Source: Limisphaera sp.
Lineage (GTDB): Bacteria > Verrucomicrobiota > Verrucomicrobiia > Limisphaerales > Limisphaeraceae
Length of the DNA stretch: 64,000 nucleotides
Reading direction: 5' to 3'
Assembly (NCBI GenBank): GCA_025057755.1
Contig: JANWVC010000013.1
Location: 124,001 to 188,000 of the forward strand
Part shown: positions 31,308 through 40,638 of the stretch, piece by piece
Layout of the letters: the number at the start of each line of letters is the position of its first letter
How positions within the stretch are numbered: position 1 is the stretch's first letter
Position numbers and translations under genes: made by a program
Notes under the pieces: generated by a model
Database searches by the model: none
What the model was told of the DNA's origin: nothing
Seen by the model: only the letters and a program-made list of their open reading frames with translations

Positions 31308-32505
31308 GCAAGCTACTCTACTGAGCCGCATCTCGGGTGTCATGAGTTCATATGACACGCCTTTCGAGCCCCTTGCTTCACACGATACCGCTTCGACCTC
31401 GGAGCGTTCTCCGAATCCAAATTTTATCAAGGCTGCCGGTCGAATCCATGGAACATGGGATTCGCTCATGAAGCCCCCGCCGAACAGCACAAAGGTCGTA
31501 AGCTTGGTGAATCCAAAGTGCTCGGGCCATCAGATCGCTAACAAGCAACGCTATTCGGGCTTCACTTCGGTTACTGGCAGGTTGCACCCAAATAAACTTA
31601 CCATACCCGGCATGACCAGGCGATGGCCTCACCCGCAATCATGGACAACATCCTTCAGGGCAGCGTCTGATGCTCTTCGGATGCGGCTCCTGCAGACCCT
31701 TCTGGCGCACCGATCTCCAAAGTTCCGATGCCCTGCATGCAGGTCATTACCGGATTCACAATCCGCCAACGGTAGGGCACAGGCGGGCATCAACGGCGGG
31801 CGGTTGCAGACAGCCTTTGGTTTTGATCGCGCACAAACTCTGAATCTTTTGTTCATGACGGCAGACCACAACGTCCCCACCATGGCCCGGCCCGGTTTTC
31901 CGGAGACATCCCACCATACTCGCCGGCAATCAGTAGCCCGGCCAACAGTGGTTGCTTGGGGCCCCACAACGCGAATCATATGACACGCGCACAAACGGCG
32001 CACGACCAGCTGGAGAATTCGGCAAGTCTTAAATGGGCAGACCGGCCAGCACCACTTCAGATCTTTGTGTCCGCCCTCATACCATGAGTGGCAACTTAAA
32101 GACCGTGAGCGACGCTCTTCATCAGGCGAGATCGATAAAGGCAAGACTGTTGCCGCATTTGGCCTGTAAAAGGCACACAACACCCGTCACCGATGGCACG
32201 CGGAGCGACGTTTTCCACATCCCTCTGTTCTCAGTTGGGCAAAGAAGAGGCTTTTTGGATCAACGGCTACTGATGCACAAGCCGACCTCATGGGTGGGTT
32301 GGTACATACCGATTGCTTTTTGGTTTACCGTTTCGAATCGCCCAGAGACCGTTCAGACTGTTCCATGGGGTACCTGGGTCCGTTGGTGTGAAATCCCACC
32401 GAGCCACTGCCGACGGTGCACAGGTCCCCATTGAGTTCCCATTTCTAATCGCTACCGACTTGCACCCCCGTGGAGAAGTATTGGATAAGTCTTGGAAACC
32501 TCGTC
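31308..32505. other. Gene-poor region
   Basis: About 1.2 kb. Frames of up to 184 codons exist on the minus strand (to 32183), but they are Cys/Arg-rich shadows without domain features. No RNA gene is seen. Confidence 0.45.
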
Positions 32506-33186
32506 TTATTGAACAACGCTGCGCTGACCCCACCATCGAAGGACCGCACACGCACCCACCAGCCAGAGAAGCGTCAAACCCGTCTCAGGGACCCGTGCAT
32601 GCACAGGACCGACCACGTGGAGCCCGCTCACCAACAGCCCCGTAGGCCCCCACTCGTTTGCCACGTGGAAACACAGTTCGTTGACGCCCGGCCGCAGGCC
32701 TCCCACCTCGAATGGAAGCAAATGCTCGAACCCCCATAAGGAGCGCGCGTGGCCCGTATAGGAACCGTTTAAGTAAATCCAAGAATCATTGTCGGAGGCC
32801 CAGAGGCCACGCAGTCGAAACGCCGACACATCTGCGTCACCGGGATCCAGCCACCATCGCAAACAATACACGTAGTAGCCAGGATCGTCATAGGGATAAA
32901 TCGATTCCGTTGCTGTAGGACCAACCCAGGCCGAGCCAGCGGGCGGCGTTGCCCATGCCTGCCAGGTGAGAAGACCAAAGTGATAAACGACAGGCCTAAC
33001 GTATGCCGGTCCGGCTGAACCCACAAATGTTACTGTGTAGTGGGGATCCGGACTTGTTGCAGGCAGCACTTGGCCAGTGTGGTCTACACCAGTGTTAAAT
33101 AATCCTGTGACCTGCCAACCCAAGGCCGTGGTTCCGAAGTGCATTATGAACGCCACCACGGGCAAAAGTCCCCAATCCCGAAGCAT
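32506..33186 (-). CDS. Exported protein with VPETG-type C-terminal sorting tail
   Basis: About 226 residues from the ATG at 33186, which has AGGATGG just upstream; ATGs at 33255 and 33276 are alternatives. A signal-like hydrophobic segment (LLPVVAFIMHFGTTALG) is followed by a beta-rich domain (NTGVDHTGQVLP, then LRGLWASDNDSWIYLNG, typical of exported CTERM proteins). It ends VPETG, a hydrophobic helix TLLWLVGACAVL and a basic RWWGQR. This layout matches VPDSG/VPEP-like exosortase substrates known from Verrucomicrobia. The function beyond envelope targeting is unknown. Confidence 0.8.
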   Translation of the reverse strand: MLRDWGLLPVVAFIMHFGTTALGWQVTGLFNTGVDHTGQVLPATSPDPHYTVTFVGSAGPAYVRPVVYHFGLLTWQAWATPPAGSAWVGPTATESIYPYDDPGYYVYCLRWWLDPGDADVSAFRLRGLWASDNDSWIYLNGSYTGHARSLWGFEHLLPFEVGGLRPGVNELCFHVANEWGPTGLLVSGLHVVGPVHARVPETGLTLLWLVGACAVLRWWGQRSVVQ

Positions 33187-34623
33187 CCATCCTGGATTGC
33201 TTACCGGAAAGACTTGGCCCTCGACTCTGACACCTATGCTGATAGCCGTTTTCATGGCCCAGACCTTCTCCCTCACAAGAGCACCCTACATCGTCTTCTA
33301 TGTTCAGGTCAATGGATCAGTTGTTCTAAAGATGTGCCTTAACACCCTTTTGATGTGCAACATTGCAATTCCTTGCTTTCAAAGGCCCTTACTGATCCGC
33401 GCATTCAGGCCCTTACAAACTAAAGGAACCTAATTTCTGTCAGCCTCGTTCCTCTTTTGGGCGTCCTCTTTTTTCGCCTCCCGGTTTCCGTGCGAAATGC
33501 CGCCGCCCATCGAACAATCTCCTTGGCGAGCGGATGGAGGCATTTAGGCCCTAGGCAAACTCGTTGCTCAGTTCGTGTCTGATGTAGGACTGTGCCAAAT
33601 TCCATGTAAAAGAAAGGCGGGATCTAAAAGCGCAAGGCATTGCGTCACGACATGCCCCAGGCTTCGATGTACGCGCCGAGAAGGTCGTGTCCGACGCTTA
33701 ACAATCTCTACTCCAGCGCTCTAGCTACCCACCATTTCGAGAAGAGACCATATGTCGTCGCCTATGACGAGCCACCAAGGGAGGGCATCGAGGTCGGCCC
33801 CTTTAAGTGGCTTTGCAGTGCCAAGCAACGTGCAGCACTTGCATCCAACGAGGAGCCCATTTTGCTTTTTCATGCAGTCAAGGTTTCTGGTGTCTCTCAA
33901 AGCCGTTCCGCTACGGCTCGGATGTGTTCATTCACCGGGTTGGTTTTGCCCGGTGGCTTTGGCAATGCAATATGGTCGCGGGAGAATGCCGGACGCCCTG
34001 ATCAGAACGATCGCGAGCGTGTCCTACACGCCCGTGCGCCTTGTTACAATCCATCATTTCAAAGGATAGATGATGCCGAAGCCATGTCAGAGCCCTCGCG
34101 GGATTCTACCGTTGTACATACCCGCTCAGCGATTGGCATCTTCAAAGGCCCCTTTCTTCCTTCCACGCGGTTTCCTCACCTCAGCATGCATAAAGCCTAT
34201 TTGAGGCCAAAACCGAGGTGACCGATTGGATCGTTGCCCCATACGGTAGTTATCCCGGAGGAACGAGCTGCACCATGTCAACCCATTAGCCAAGAGCAGA
34301 GAGATCAACCAAGAGCGAGATGAACCCGCGTGAATCGTGAAGGACGCATCTGCACTTTGCAGAATTCCGTGCTCCGAACGACGATTCTTGGCAGCCTTTG
34401 AAACAACATCGCTCGATGGCTTTGCATATCTCAGCGGGCGGCCTCTATCCAACGAAAGCGGCGGATCACCGCTCTTTGTAGGAAAATTGGACTGGGGTAG
34501 TGCCTGAGGCTCGTTTACCAATTCGATCTTTTTTGTCGAACGCTTTGGATAATGTTTGTGACACTGGCGGGCGATCTGCCGAACCACCAATAGCAGGTGG
34601 CACGGAGGCCAGCACGAAACGTT
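33187..34623. other. Gene-poor region
   Basis: About 1.4 kb. The longest frame (33640-34221, plus strand, 193 codons) has no domain, no Shine-Dalgarno and an even spread of rare residues, so I do not call it. Nothing else is recognised. Confidence 0.45.
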
Positions 34624-35343
34624 CTACCGGTCGGACGGCCTACCCGCTGGTAAGAGATAGAGCGGATGCTCGTTCTCCGTAAGTGCGAGGAGACGTTTGA
34701 CCTCGCCGTCGTGGAATGCGCCGATGGAGACAGCGTCCAATCCCAAGGTCACGGCTTGTAGGAGCACGTTTTGCGCGGCGTGTCCGGCTTCCAGGTGCGC
34801 GTATCGCTCAGCTCGTGAGCGGTACCTGCGTGCTGTGTGCTCAATGACAACCGTCACCGCGAAAACCATCGGTCCGTGCTGAATCAAGTCCTGGCCAAGT
34901 GCGGCTTTGGCGAGCGGCACGCGTAAGTCCTCGCCCCTGATGCGAATGAGGGCGTGCTCCACCGGGCGGTACCGATCGAAGCCGGGGGCTAATCCGGTCA
35001 CCTTGCCTGCCACGAGGTACAATTCCAAGGGATAGGTCGCTCCTGCAGACGGTGCCGTGCGTCGTCCGTCCGCTCCGGTGATGCCCTGAGCCGCCCAAAG
35101 AAGCTGGGATACTTCTTGTAAACGCACTGGCTCAGCTTTGTACTCTCGTATAGATCGCCGATGCTCGAGTGCTGCTTCCAAGGAGAGTTTCCCGTGCCGT
35201 CGAGGCTCTGGGAGTCGAAGGATGCCCGCCGCAGGTACAGCCGCGGAGTCAACTTCATTACTAATCCCATAGCATGTGATCATGACGATCACTAATGTGT
35301 AGGAGGCCATCCGTTGCAGGATAAGTTTTCTCGCGGTCATCAT
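34624..35343 (-). CDS. SagB-type nitroreductase-family oxidoreductase, exported
   Basis: 239 residues. The N-terminal hydrophobic stretch (ASYTLVIVMITCYG) looks like a signal peptide. The FMN-binding nitroreductase fold follows: SLEAALEHRRSIREY with the FMN-binding Arg-Arg-Ser, QLLWAAQGITG, TAPSAGATYPLELYLV, and GHAAQNVLLQAVTLGL in the dimer helix. This pattern is that of SagB/ThcOx-like enzymes, which oxidise azolines in peptide natural products, but stand-alone copies such as this have no known substrate. No precursor peptide or YcaO gene is nearby. An ATG at 35310 is an alternative start. Confidence 0.85.
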   Translation of the reverse strand: MMTARKLILQRMASYTLVIVMITCYGISNEVDSAAVPAAGILRLPEPRRHGKLSLEAALEHRRSIREYKAEPVRLQEVSQLLWAAQGITGADGRRTAPSAGATYPLELYLVAGKVTGLAPGFDRYRPVEHALIRIRGEDLRVPLAKAALGQDLIQHGPMVFAVTVVIEHTARRYRSRAERYAHLEAGHAAQNVLLQAVTLGLDAVSIGAFHDGEVKRLLALTENEHPLYLLPAGRPSDR

Positions 35344-36060
35344 GGGATCGGTGTCAAGCTATGAACTCGCTCGCACAGCGATAAAATTGAGCGTAATTCC
35401 TAGGTTGCCCCATTTGATGCGGATTGCGAGCCAGAACGGAGGACGTGCAGTCGCACAAGCCGAGTGCAGCAGCAGAGGCATCCGCGGATTGGGTTTGATC
35501 CTGGCTGATTCCAAAAGTGCCGCAGTTCTGAAACCGGGTGGGGCTTGATTTAACTGTGCCGGTGCAGGGCAGGGCGAACACTGGAAGATCATGAGGCAGA
35601 CCAGAGTTTTTGCGTTTTGCGAGTTCGCGTTTCGAATCCTTATTCAGAGCGAAGGTTTAAGCCAGATCCGTTGCCCAGGTGCGGCAGAGAGGGAAGGACC
35701 CGGCAAAGTTTGAAGATCAGGAACATTGTGTTGGGATGAAAAAACAGCCGGCCATGTCTTGGGGTCAAGCCTTCGAATTCACAACCGCCTGGTGGGCGAG
35801 TCTCGCGGTCACAGAGCGGGACCCTCGGTTCGGTAAGCGGAAGTCTTGGGCCTTTCATTCTTCTAAGCCACGGATGATGCGATGGCGTCGATGCTTTGGA
35901 TCCATGTTGAGGGCGGACAAAAGCATGACGGCACGCGAACCTGCGGACTCTTTTGTGGGTTCAACAAAGTTGATGGAATTGTCTCGTTATGCGGGACGCC
36001 GTGAGTCAGCCACGGTGAGGGTTTCCAGAAGCGATCAATCTGGGAGCGCTGCCGGACAAA
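35344..36060. other. Gap between nitroreductase and sensor kinase
   Basis: About 717 bases with no supported gene. Short frames on both strands lack family features. Confidence 0.45.
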
Positions 36061-39000
36061 TCAGGCGTGAGTGGCGCCTCGTGGAACGATGAAAAGGACG
36101 GAGGTGCCGCCGGCGGCCCGGCTTTGGATTTGGCATTGGCCACCCACGTCGGCCATGCGCTGATGCATGTTTTGCAGGCCGTGGCCAGTTCGGTTTCTGG
36201 CCTCAGAGGAAGCCCCCTTAAGAACGGAGGGATTGAATCCACGGCCATCGTCTTCGATACAAAGGGTAAATGCGTTCGTATCGGTCTGGAGAGCAATGCG
36301 GACCTCGGTGGCCTGCGCATGTTTGACGGCATTGTTGAGGGCTTCTTTGAAAGCCAGGAAAAGGTTGTGTCGCACTTCGGCGGTGACCGGCCACGGCGGG
36401 AGCTGAACGGGCACATCCAAGCGACAACGGACCCGGGCTGTGGCGAGAAACTCTTGAGCAAACCGGCCGAGGTAAGTGGCCAAGCTATCGAGTGTATCGT
36501 GTTTCGGATTCACTGCCCAAACGATCTCATCCAAGGCCCGTGTTAACTCCCGCGCGGTGTGATAGATTCGATCGAGCGCAACTGTCACAGCTTCCGGGTC
36601 GTCCAGCTCCGACCGTGCGGTTTGACTGAGCAAGCTGATGCGGGTCAGGCCGGCGCCCAATTCGTCGTGCATGTCCTTAGCGATGCGAGCTCGCTCACGT
36701 TCCAAGGCCTGCTGACGCTCGAGTCGTTTCAGTTTGCGGCGGAGTCGGGCTCGGGCCAGGGCTGCGACTGATGCGGCCACGACTCCGGCGCCCGCCAGAC
36801 CGGCTGCGAAACGGAACCACCATGTTTGCCAAAACCATGGCGCGATGGAGAAGGCCACGCTGGCGCCGATGGGATTCCAAAGGCCGTCGTTGTTGCAGGC
36901 CGTGACCTGGAACTGATAATCGCCCGGCGGCAGATATTGATACACGGCGCTGCGTTCGCGCCCGCCTTCTGTCCAATCCCGATCCACCCCTACGAGTCGA
37001 AATCGAAATCGGACTTTCTCAGGGGCAGTAAAGCTCAGGCCGGAAAATCGGAATTCAAGTCTGTGACGGCCGGGAGGGATCCGAACCGGTTCGCGTCGCA
37101 CGCCTGGTTCGGCCAAGAGTCGCCCGTTCAGCCGGACCTCTTCGATCACTACGGGTGGTGGCTGTGAATTGGTTTTGATGACCGCGGGGTCCACGCCGAC
37201 CAAGCCTTTACTGGTGGCAAACCATAGCCTGCCATCGGGCGTGCGACATCCGGCTGGCTGCAAACCTCCGGAGCATTCTAAGGTGGGCATGCCTTCGGCC
37301 CGCCCGTACACGGTCGCTTGCAACGGGACGCCTGCACCGTTAGCCACCGCCTCCAGGTTGGTCCGTGTAATCCGCAACAGGCCTCCATAGCTACTCAGCC
37401 AAAGCGAGCCCACATGATCAGGCGCGATATGGCCAATGACACCATTGGGCAGGCCCTGGGCGGGCCCTACAACGGCAAACCGACCGTGCTGGAACCGGAC
37501 CAAACCTTCTCCGGCCGTACCCAGCCAAAGGGTTTCATGTTCATCCATCCAAAGAGCCTGCACGTAATCGCTGGGCAGTCCATCCTTGCGGAGCCACTGA
37601 CGGAGCGTTTCAGCTCGCAAACAGCCCAGGCCGCCGCCAGACATACCAAACCAAATGGTGCCGTCCGGCCCCTCCCACAATGCGCGCACGTCCGGAGACT
37701 GTAACCCTTGTTGGCGCCCGTACAACTGGAACTGGCCCTCTCGGTAGCGCATCAATCCATCCCCTGTCCCCAGCCACATGGTCCCATCACGCCCTCGGAG
37801 CATGGCGAGCACAGGCGAACTCATCTGCTCGAGCCCGACGGGCGGTCGGAAATGTCCATCCTGATCGCGCACAAAAACACCGCCGCCCCATGTGCCGACC
37901 CAGAGGCGGCCCGATTCGTCTTCGGCAATGGACCAAATGAAAGAGTTGGCCAAACCCGATTCGTTGCCAAACCGACTCCATTGTCCATCCTGCCAGCAGT
38001 AGAGGCCCGCCCCTTCTGTACCCACCCAAAGGGCATTGTCCCGATCGTGAAAGACAGTCAATACGGCGCGCCCCTGCCAGCGATCTGGTGGCATGGGCAC
38101 CCACACCCTACTCGCCCGGGCGACCATCAGACCCGCGCTGCCCACGCCGATCCATAGATTACCCTCGTGATCTTCGCAAACCGATCGGATCCAATCCTGT
38201 GGCAACCCGTTGGTGCGGGTGAAATGCAAAGGTGGCCCGCTTCGGGGCAACAAGTACAATCCCCTCTCGGTTGTCCCGGCCACCAAGGTGCCATCCTGCA
38301 TCTCCAACATCACTGGCACACCAGTGCCATCCCACGGTGCCAAACCGCGATCTTCTACCCAGCGCCCACCTGCCCAACGACGGAGTTGCCCATTCCACGA
38401 GACCCACAAGCCTCCTTGACGACTGGCACAGATGCCTTGCACAAACGCCCCCTCCTGCGATTCGCCGAATGAAATCGGGTTCAATCGGCCGTTCTCCAAG
38501 ACTGAGACCTGCCCGTTTCGCGCAATCCAAATCCGGCCATCGTCGGTTTGGACAACCGAAACCAGGCCACGGCCTGGGCCGCTCGGGGGCGTTTGCCGCT
38601 GCTGCTGAAAAGGCTCGAACAACATCCCCTCTTCATCCACCAGCCACACCCGGCCTTGACCATCCGTGCAAATGGCCAAAACTTTTCCCGTTCCCCACGA
38701 TTCCGGCAGCGGCACGAGATGAAACCGTCCGGCCTCCCGAATTGTCACCTTGCCGTTTTCATGCCCGATCCACAAGCGCCGCTGATCATCTTCGCAAAGA
38801 GCTGTGACGCGACTGCTGGCCAGGCCGGGGCTGTTGCCGGCGTCAAAGACGACGAAGCGCACGCCATCAAAGCGGACCAATCCTCCGTAAGTGCCAAGCC
38901 AGAGGTACCCGTCGGAGGTCTGAATCAGCGCTGCAACCGAGCTTTGCGGCAATCCCTCATCTGTCCCCCAAAGCTCGAAGAAATAGGTAGGGTCACCAGG

Positions 39001-39114
39001 AGAGGCTCCGTGCATTTGTGTCCCAGCCGCCGCGAGCCAAATCCCCACCTGCCAAGCCGCGATGGAAGGCCGGATTCGGGAGGGTTTGTGTGCCCCGCTT
39101 TGTCCGGTGTGCAT
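36061..39114 (-). CDS. Two-component sensor histidine kinase with beta-propeller and Y_Y_Y sensor
   Basis: 1017 residues from the ATG at 39114; the open frame continues to 39336 but the extra part is unlike a signal peptide. A hydrophobic signal/anchor (IAAWQVGIWLAAAGTQ) is followed by about twelve two-component-propeller repeats (DGYLWLGTYGGLVRFDG and variants), forming periplasmic beta-propellers. Then come the Y_Y_Y domain (FRFSGLSFTAPEKVRFRFRL), one membrane helix, and a HisKA_3 dimerisation domain with His816 (KDMHDELGAGLTR). The HATPase has the N box NNAVKHA and DDGRGF. Such sensors usually respond to polysaccharide breakdown products. The NarL regulator at 30606-31307 is the likely, but unlinked, partner. 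Confidence 0.93.
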   Translation of the reverse strand: MHTGQSGAHKPSRIRPSIAAWQVGIWLAAAGTQMHGASPGDPTYFFELWGTDEGLPQSSVAALIQTSDGYLWLGTYGGLVRFDGVRFVVFDAGNSPGLASSRVTALCEDDQRRLWIGHENGKVTIREAGRFHLVPLPESWGTGKVLAICTDGQGRVWLVDEEGMLFEPFQQQRQTPPSGPGRGLVSVVQTDDGRIWIARNGQVSVLENGRLNPISFGESQEGAFVQGICASRQGGLWVSWNGQLRRWAGGRWVEDRGLAPWDGTGVPVMLEMQDGTLVAGTTERGLYLLPRSGPPLHFTRTNGLPQDWIRSVCEDHEGNLWIGVGSAGLMVARASRVWVPMPPDRWQGRAVLTVFHDRDNALWVGTEGAGLYCWQDGQWSRFGNESGLANSFIWSIAEDESGRLWVGTWGGGVFVRDQDGHFRPPVGLEQMSSPVLAMLRGRDGTMWLGTGDGLMRYREGQFQLYGRQQGLQSPDVRALWEGPDGTIWFGMSGGGLGCLRAETLRQWLRKDGLPSDYVQALWMDEHETLWLGTAGEGLVRFQHGRFAVVGPAQGLPNGVIGHIAPDHVGSLWLSSYGGLLRITRTNLEAVANGAGVPLQATVYGRAEGMPTLECSGGLQPAGCRTPDGRLWFATSKGLVGVDPAVIKTNSQPPPVVIEEVRLNGRLLAEPGVRREPVRIPPGRHRLEFRFSGLSFTAPEKVRFRFRLVGVDRDWTEGGRERSAVYQYLPPGDYQFQVTACNNDGLWNPIGASVAFSIAPWFWQTWWFRFAAGLAGAGVVAASVAALARARLRRKLKRLERQQALERERARIAKDMHDELGAGLTRISLLSQTARSELDDPEAVTVALDRIYHTARELTRALDEIVWAVNPKHDTLDSLATYLGRFAQEFLATARVRCRLDVPVQLPPWPVTAEVRHNLFLAFKEALNNAVKHAQATEVRIALQTDTNAFTLCIEDDGRGFNPSVLKGASSEARNRTGHGLQNMHQRMADVGGQCQIQSRAAGGTSVLFIVPRGATHA

Positions 39115-39587
39115 CACCCCCTCATTGTGGCCATATGCGTTTGGCCCGGCAAGGAGCGGAACAGAAGCGGTGCCATCGACTTCGATCCGGCACAAGCAGA
39201 CCGGGGTAGCCCCTGACGAACGGCTTGCGCAGGAGTCAAGCCAAAAACCCCTGAAGCAGTCGCTCCCAAGGTTCGCAAGCCGTGTCCGATACCTGGCCGT
39301 GTGCAAATTAAATTGCCAAAAACGATGGCTATTCAAGTGCGGGCCTTACCCTTGCCATGAGCGAATGCAGTCGGCCGGGATTAAGCACGGGGAGCCCGAC
39401 GGATTGCTTGCACAATGCAGCGTCCATAAAACCGAATGACAAAAGTGCTTCCTGTTGACTGCCGAAAACCCGCCTTGGCTCAGGCAACCCGCAAGGAGAG
39501 CTCCGGAGTTCCCATGCAGGAGGTCGGAATCGCGCGCACTTGGATGGAGACCGACGTTTGGCCGAGGGCAACTTTTAATAAGCAGGG
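39115..39587. other. Gap between sensor kinase and fumarase alpha
   Basis: 473 bases. No gene is supported, and notably no fumarase beta subunit lies here. It probably contains the kinase promoter. Confidence 0.5.
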
Positions 39588-40478
39588 TTAGCCAAGCTCA
39601 TACAACCATTCCAAGATCTGCCCTTCGAGGTCAAGTTTGACGCCCTGCCGTCGGTAAGCCCAGCACATGTAACTGACACTAACAAAGTAGGAAGCCGGCA
39701 ACCGATTGACGGCACAGATTTTGGCTCCCAGCAGGGTGGTGCGTCCGCCAAATCCCATGGGGCCAATGCCCAGCTCATTTGCGGTTCGCACGATGTCCTG
39801 TTCCAATTGGTCCAAAACAGGATTGGGATTCCGGTCATCCAACGGTCGCAGCAACTGTTGTTTACTGAATTCGTAGCCCGTGGCGCGGTCACCTCCGATG
39901 CACACGCCGAGAACGCCCGGGCCGCACCCTTTGCCTTGAGCTTGCAAGACGGCATCCAGGATGACCTTGCGACAACCGGCGAGGTCACGGTTCGCCTGCA
40001 ATCGCTCGTCCGGTAAGGAGTACTGTGCCCCCACGTTTTCACAGCCGCCACCTTTCAGCATGAGCCGAACAAGGATGTAGGGCTGGCGATGTTGGTGAAA
40101 GTGGATCGTAGGAGAACCGGGGCCCACGTTTGTGCCATCGTTCTTGCCAGTGAGGGAATCCACAGAGTTTTGCCGCAAGTATCCTTTGCGCGTGGCCTGT
40201 TTAACTGCCTCTTGCGCCACTGCCTCGAAGGTCAGCTGGTCATAACCCACCGGGCAATCCACATAAAAAAGGATGCTGCCGGTGTCCTGGCAGATGGGCT
40301 GGGACTTGCGACGGGCCAGTTCGATGTTCGCCCGAATGATACGCATAGCGGACTCGGCGATCGTGCCCTTTTGCTCTTGCTCCAGCGCGGCCAACAACGC
40401 GCGCTGGACATCGCCCGGGATCTCCGCAGAAGTGCGCCGGATCAACTCCAACAACGACGCCAGCAAAGTGTCATTCAT
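39588..40478 (-). CDS. Class I fumarate hydratase, alpha (N-terminal) subunit
   Basis: 296 residues from the ATG at 40478. It matches the N-terminal half of class I iron-sulfur hydro-lyases: PICQDTGSILFYVDCPVG (Cys63), SLTGKNDGTNVGPGSPTIHF, LKGGGCENVGAQYSLP (Cys146) and CIGGDRATGY. These supply the 4Fe-4S cluster and substrate pocket for fumarate/malate interconversion; L(+)-tartrate dehydratase alpha is the alternative. Two-subunit forms have a beta gene next door, but none is found here on either side. It diverges from lysS, 160 bases between starts. Confidence 0.88.
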   Translation of the reverse strand: MNDTLLASLLELIRRTSAEIPGDVQRALLAALEQEQKGTIAESAMRIIRANIELARRKSQPICQDTGSILFYVDCPVGYDQLTFEAVAQEAVKQATRKGYLRQNSVDSLTGKNDGTNVGPGSPTIHFHQHRQPYILVRLMLKGGGCENVGAQYSLPDERLQANRDLAGCRKVILDAVLQAQGKGCGPGVLGVCIGGDRATGYEFSKQQLLRPLDDRNPNPVLDQLEQDIVRTANELGIGPMGFGGRTTLLGAKICAVNRLPASYFVSVSYMCWAYRRQGVKLDLEGQILEWLYELG

Positions 40479-40638
40479 GACATGCGCCAATGTAGGTCCG
40501 ACCGCGGTTCCCTGCAATCCGCCACGCTCCAAGAGGGCGGTCCGGTCGTCGAGGAGCCAGAGGCCTTTCCATCGGCGTGTTTTTCCACCATCCCGCGCTT
40601 GGTTTCCGTGGCCGGCTTGTGTTTCATCGCTGGCAGCT

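Noticed and set aside
31629-32183. Minus-strand frame of 184 codons
   Set aside because: Cys/Arg-rich composition, no ribosome-binding site, no recognisable motif.
33640-34221. Plus-strand frame of 193 codons
   Set aside because: No family blocks, signal or helix pattern; likely chance frame in a gene-poor gap.
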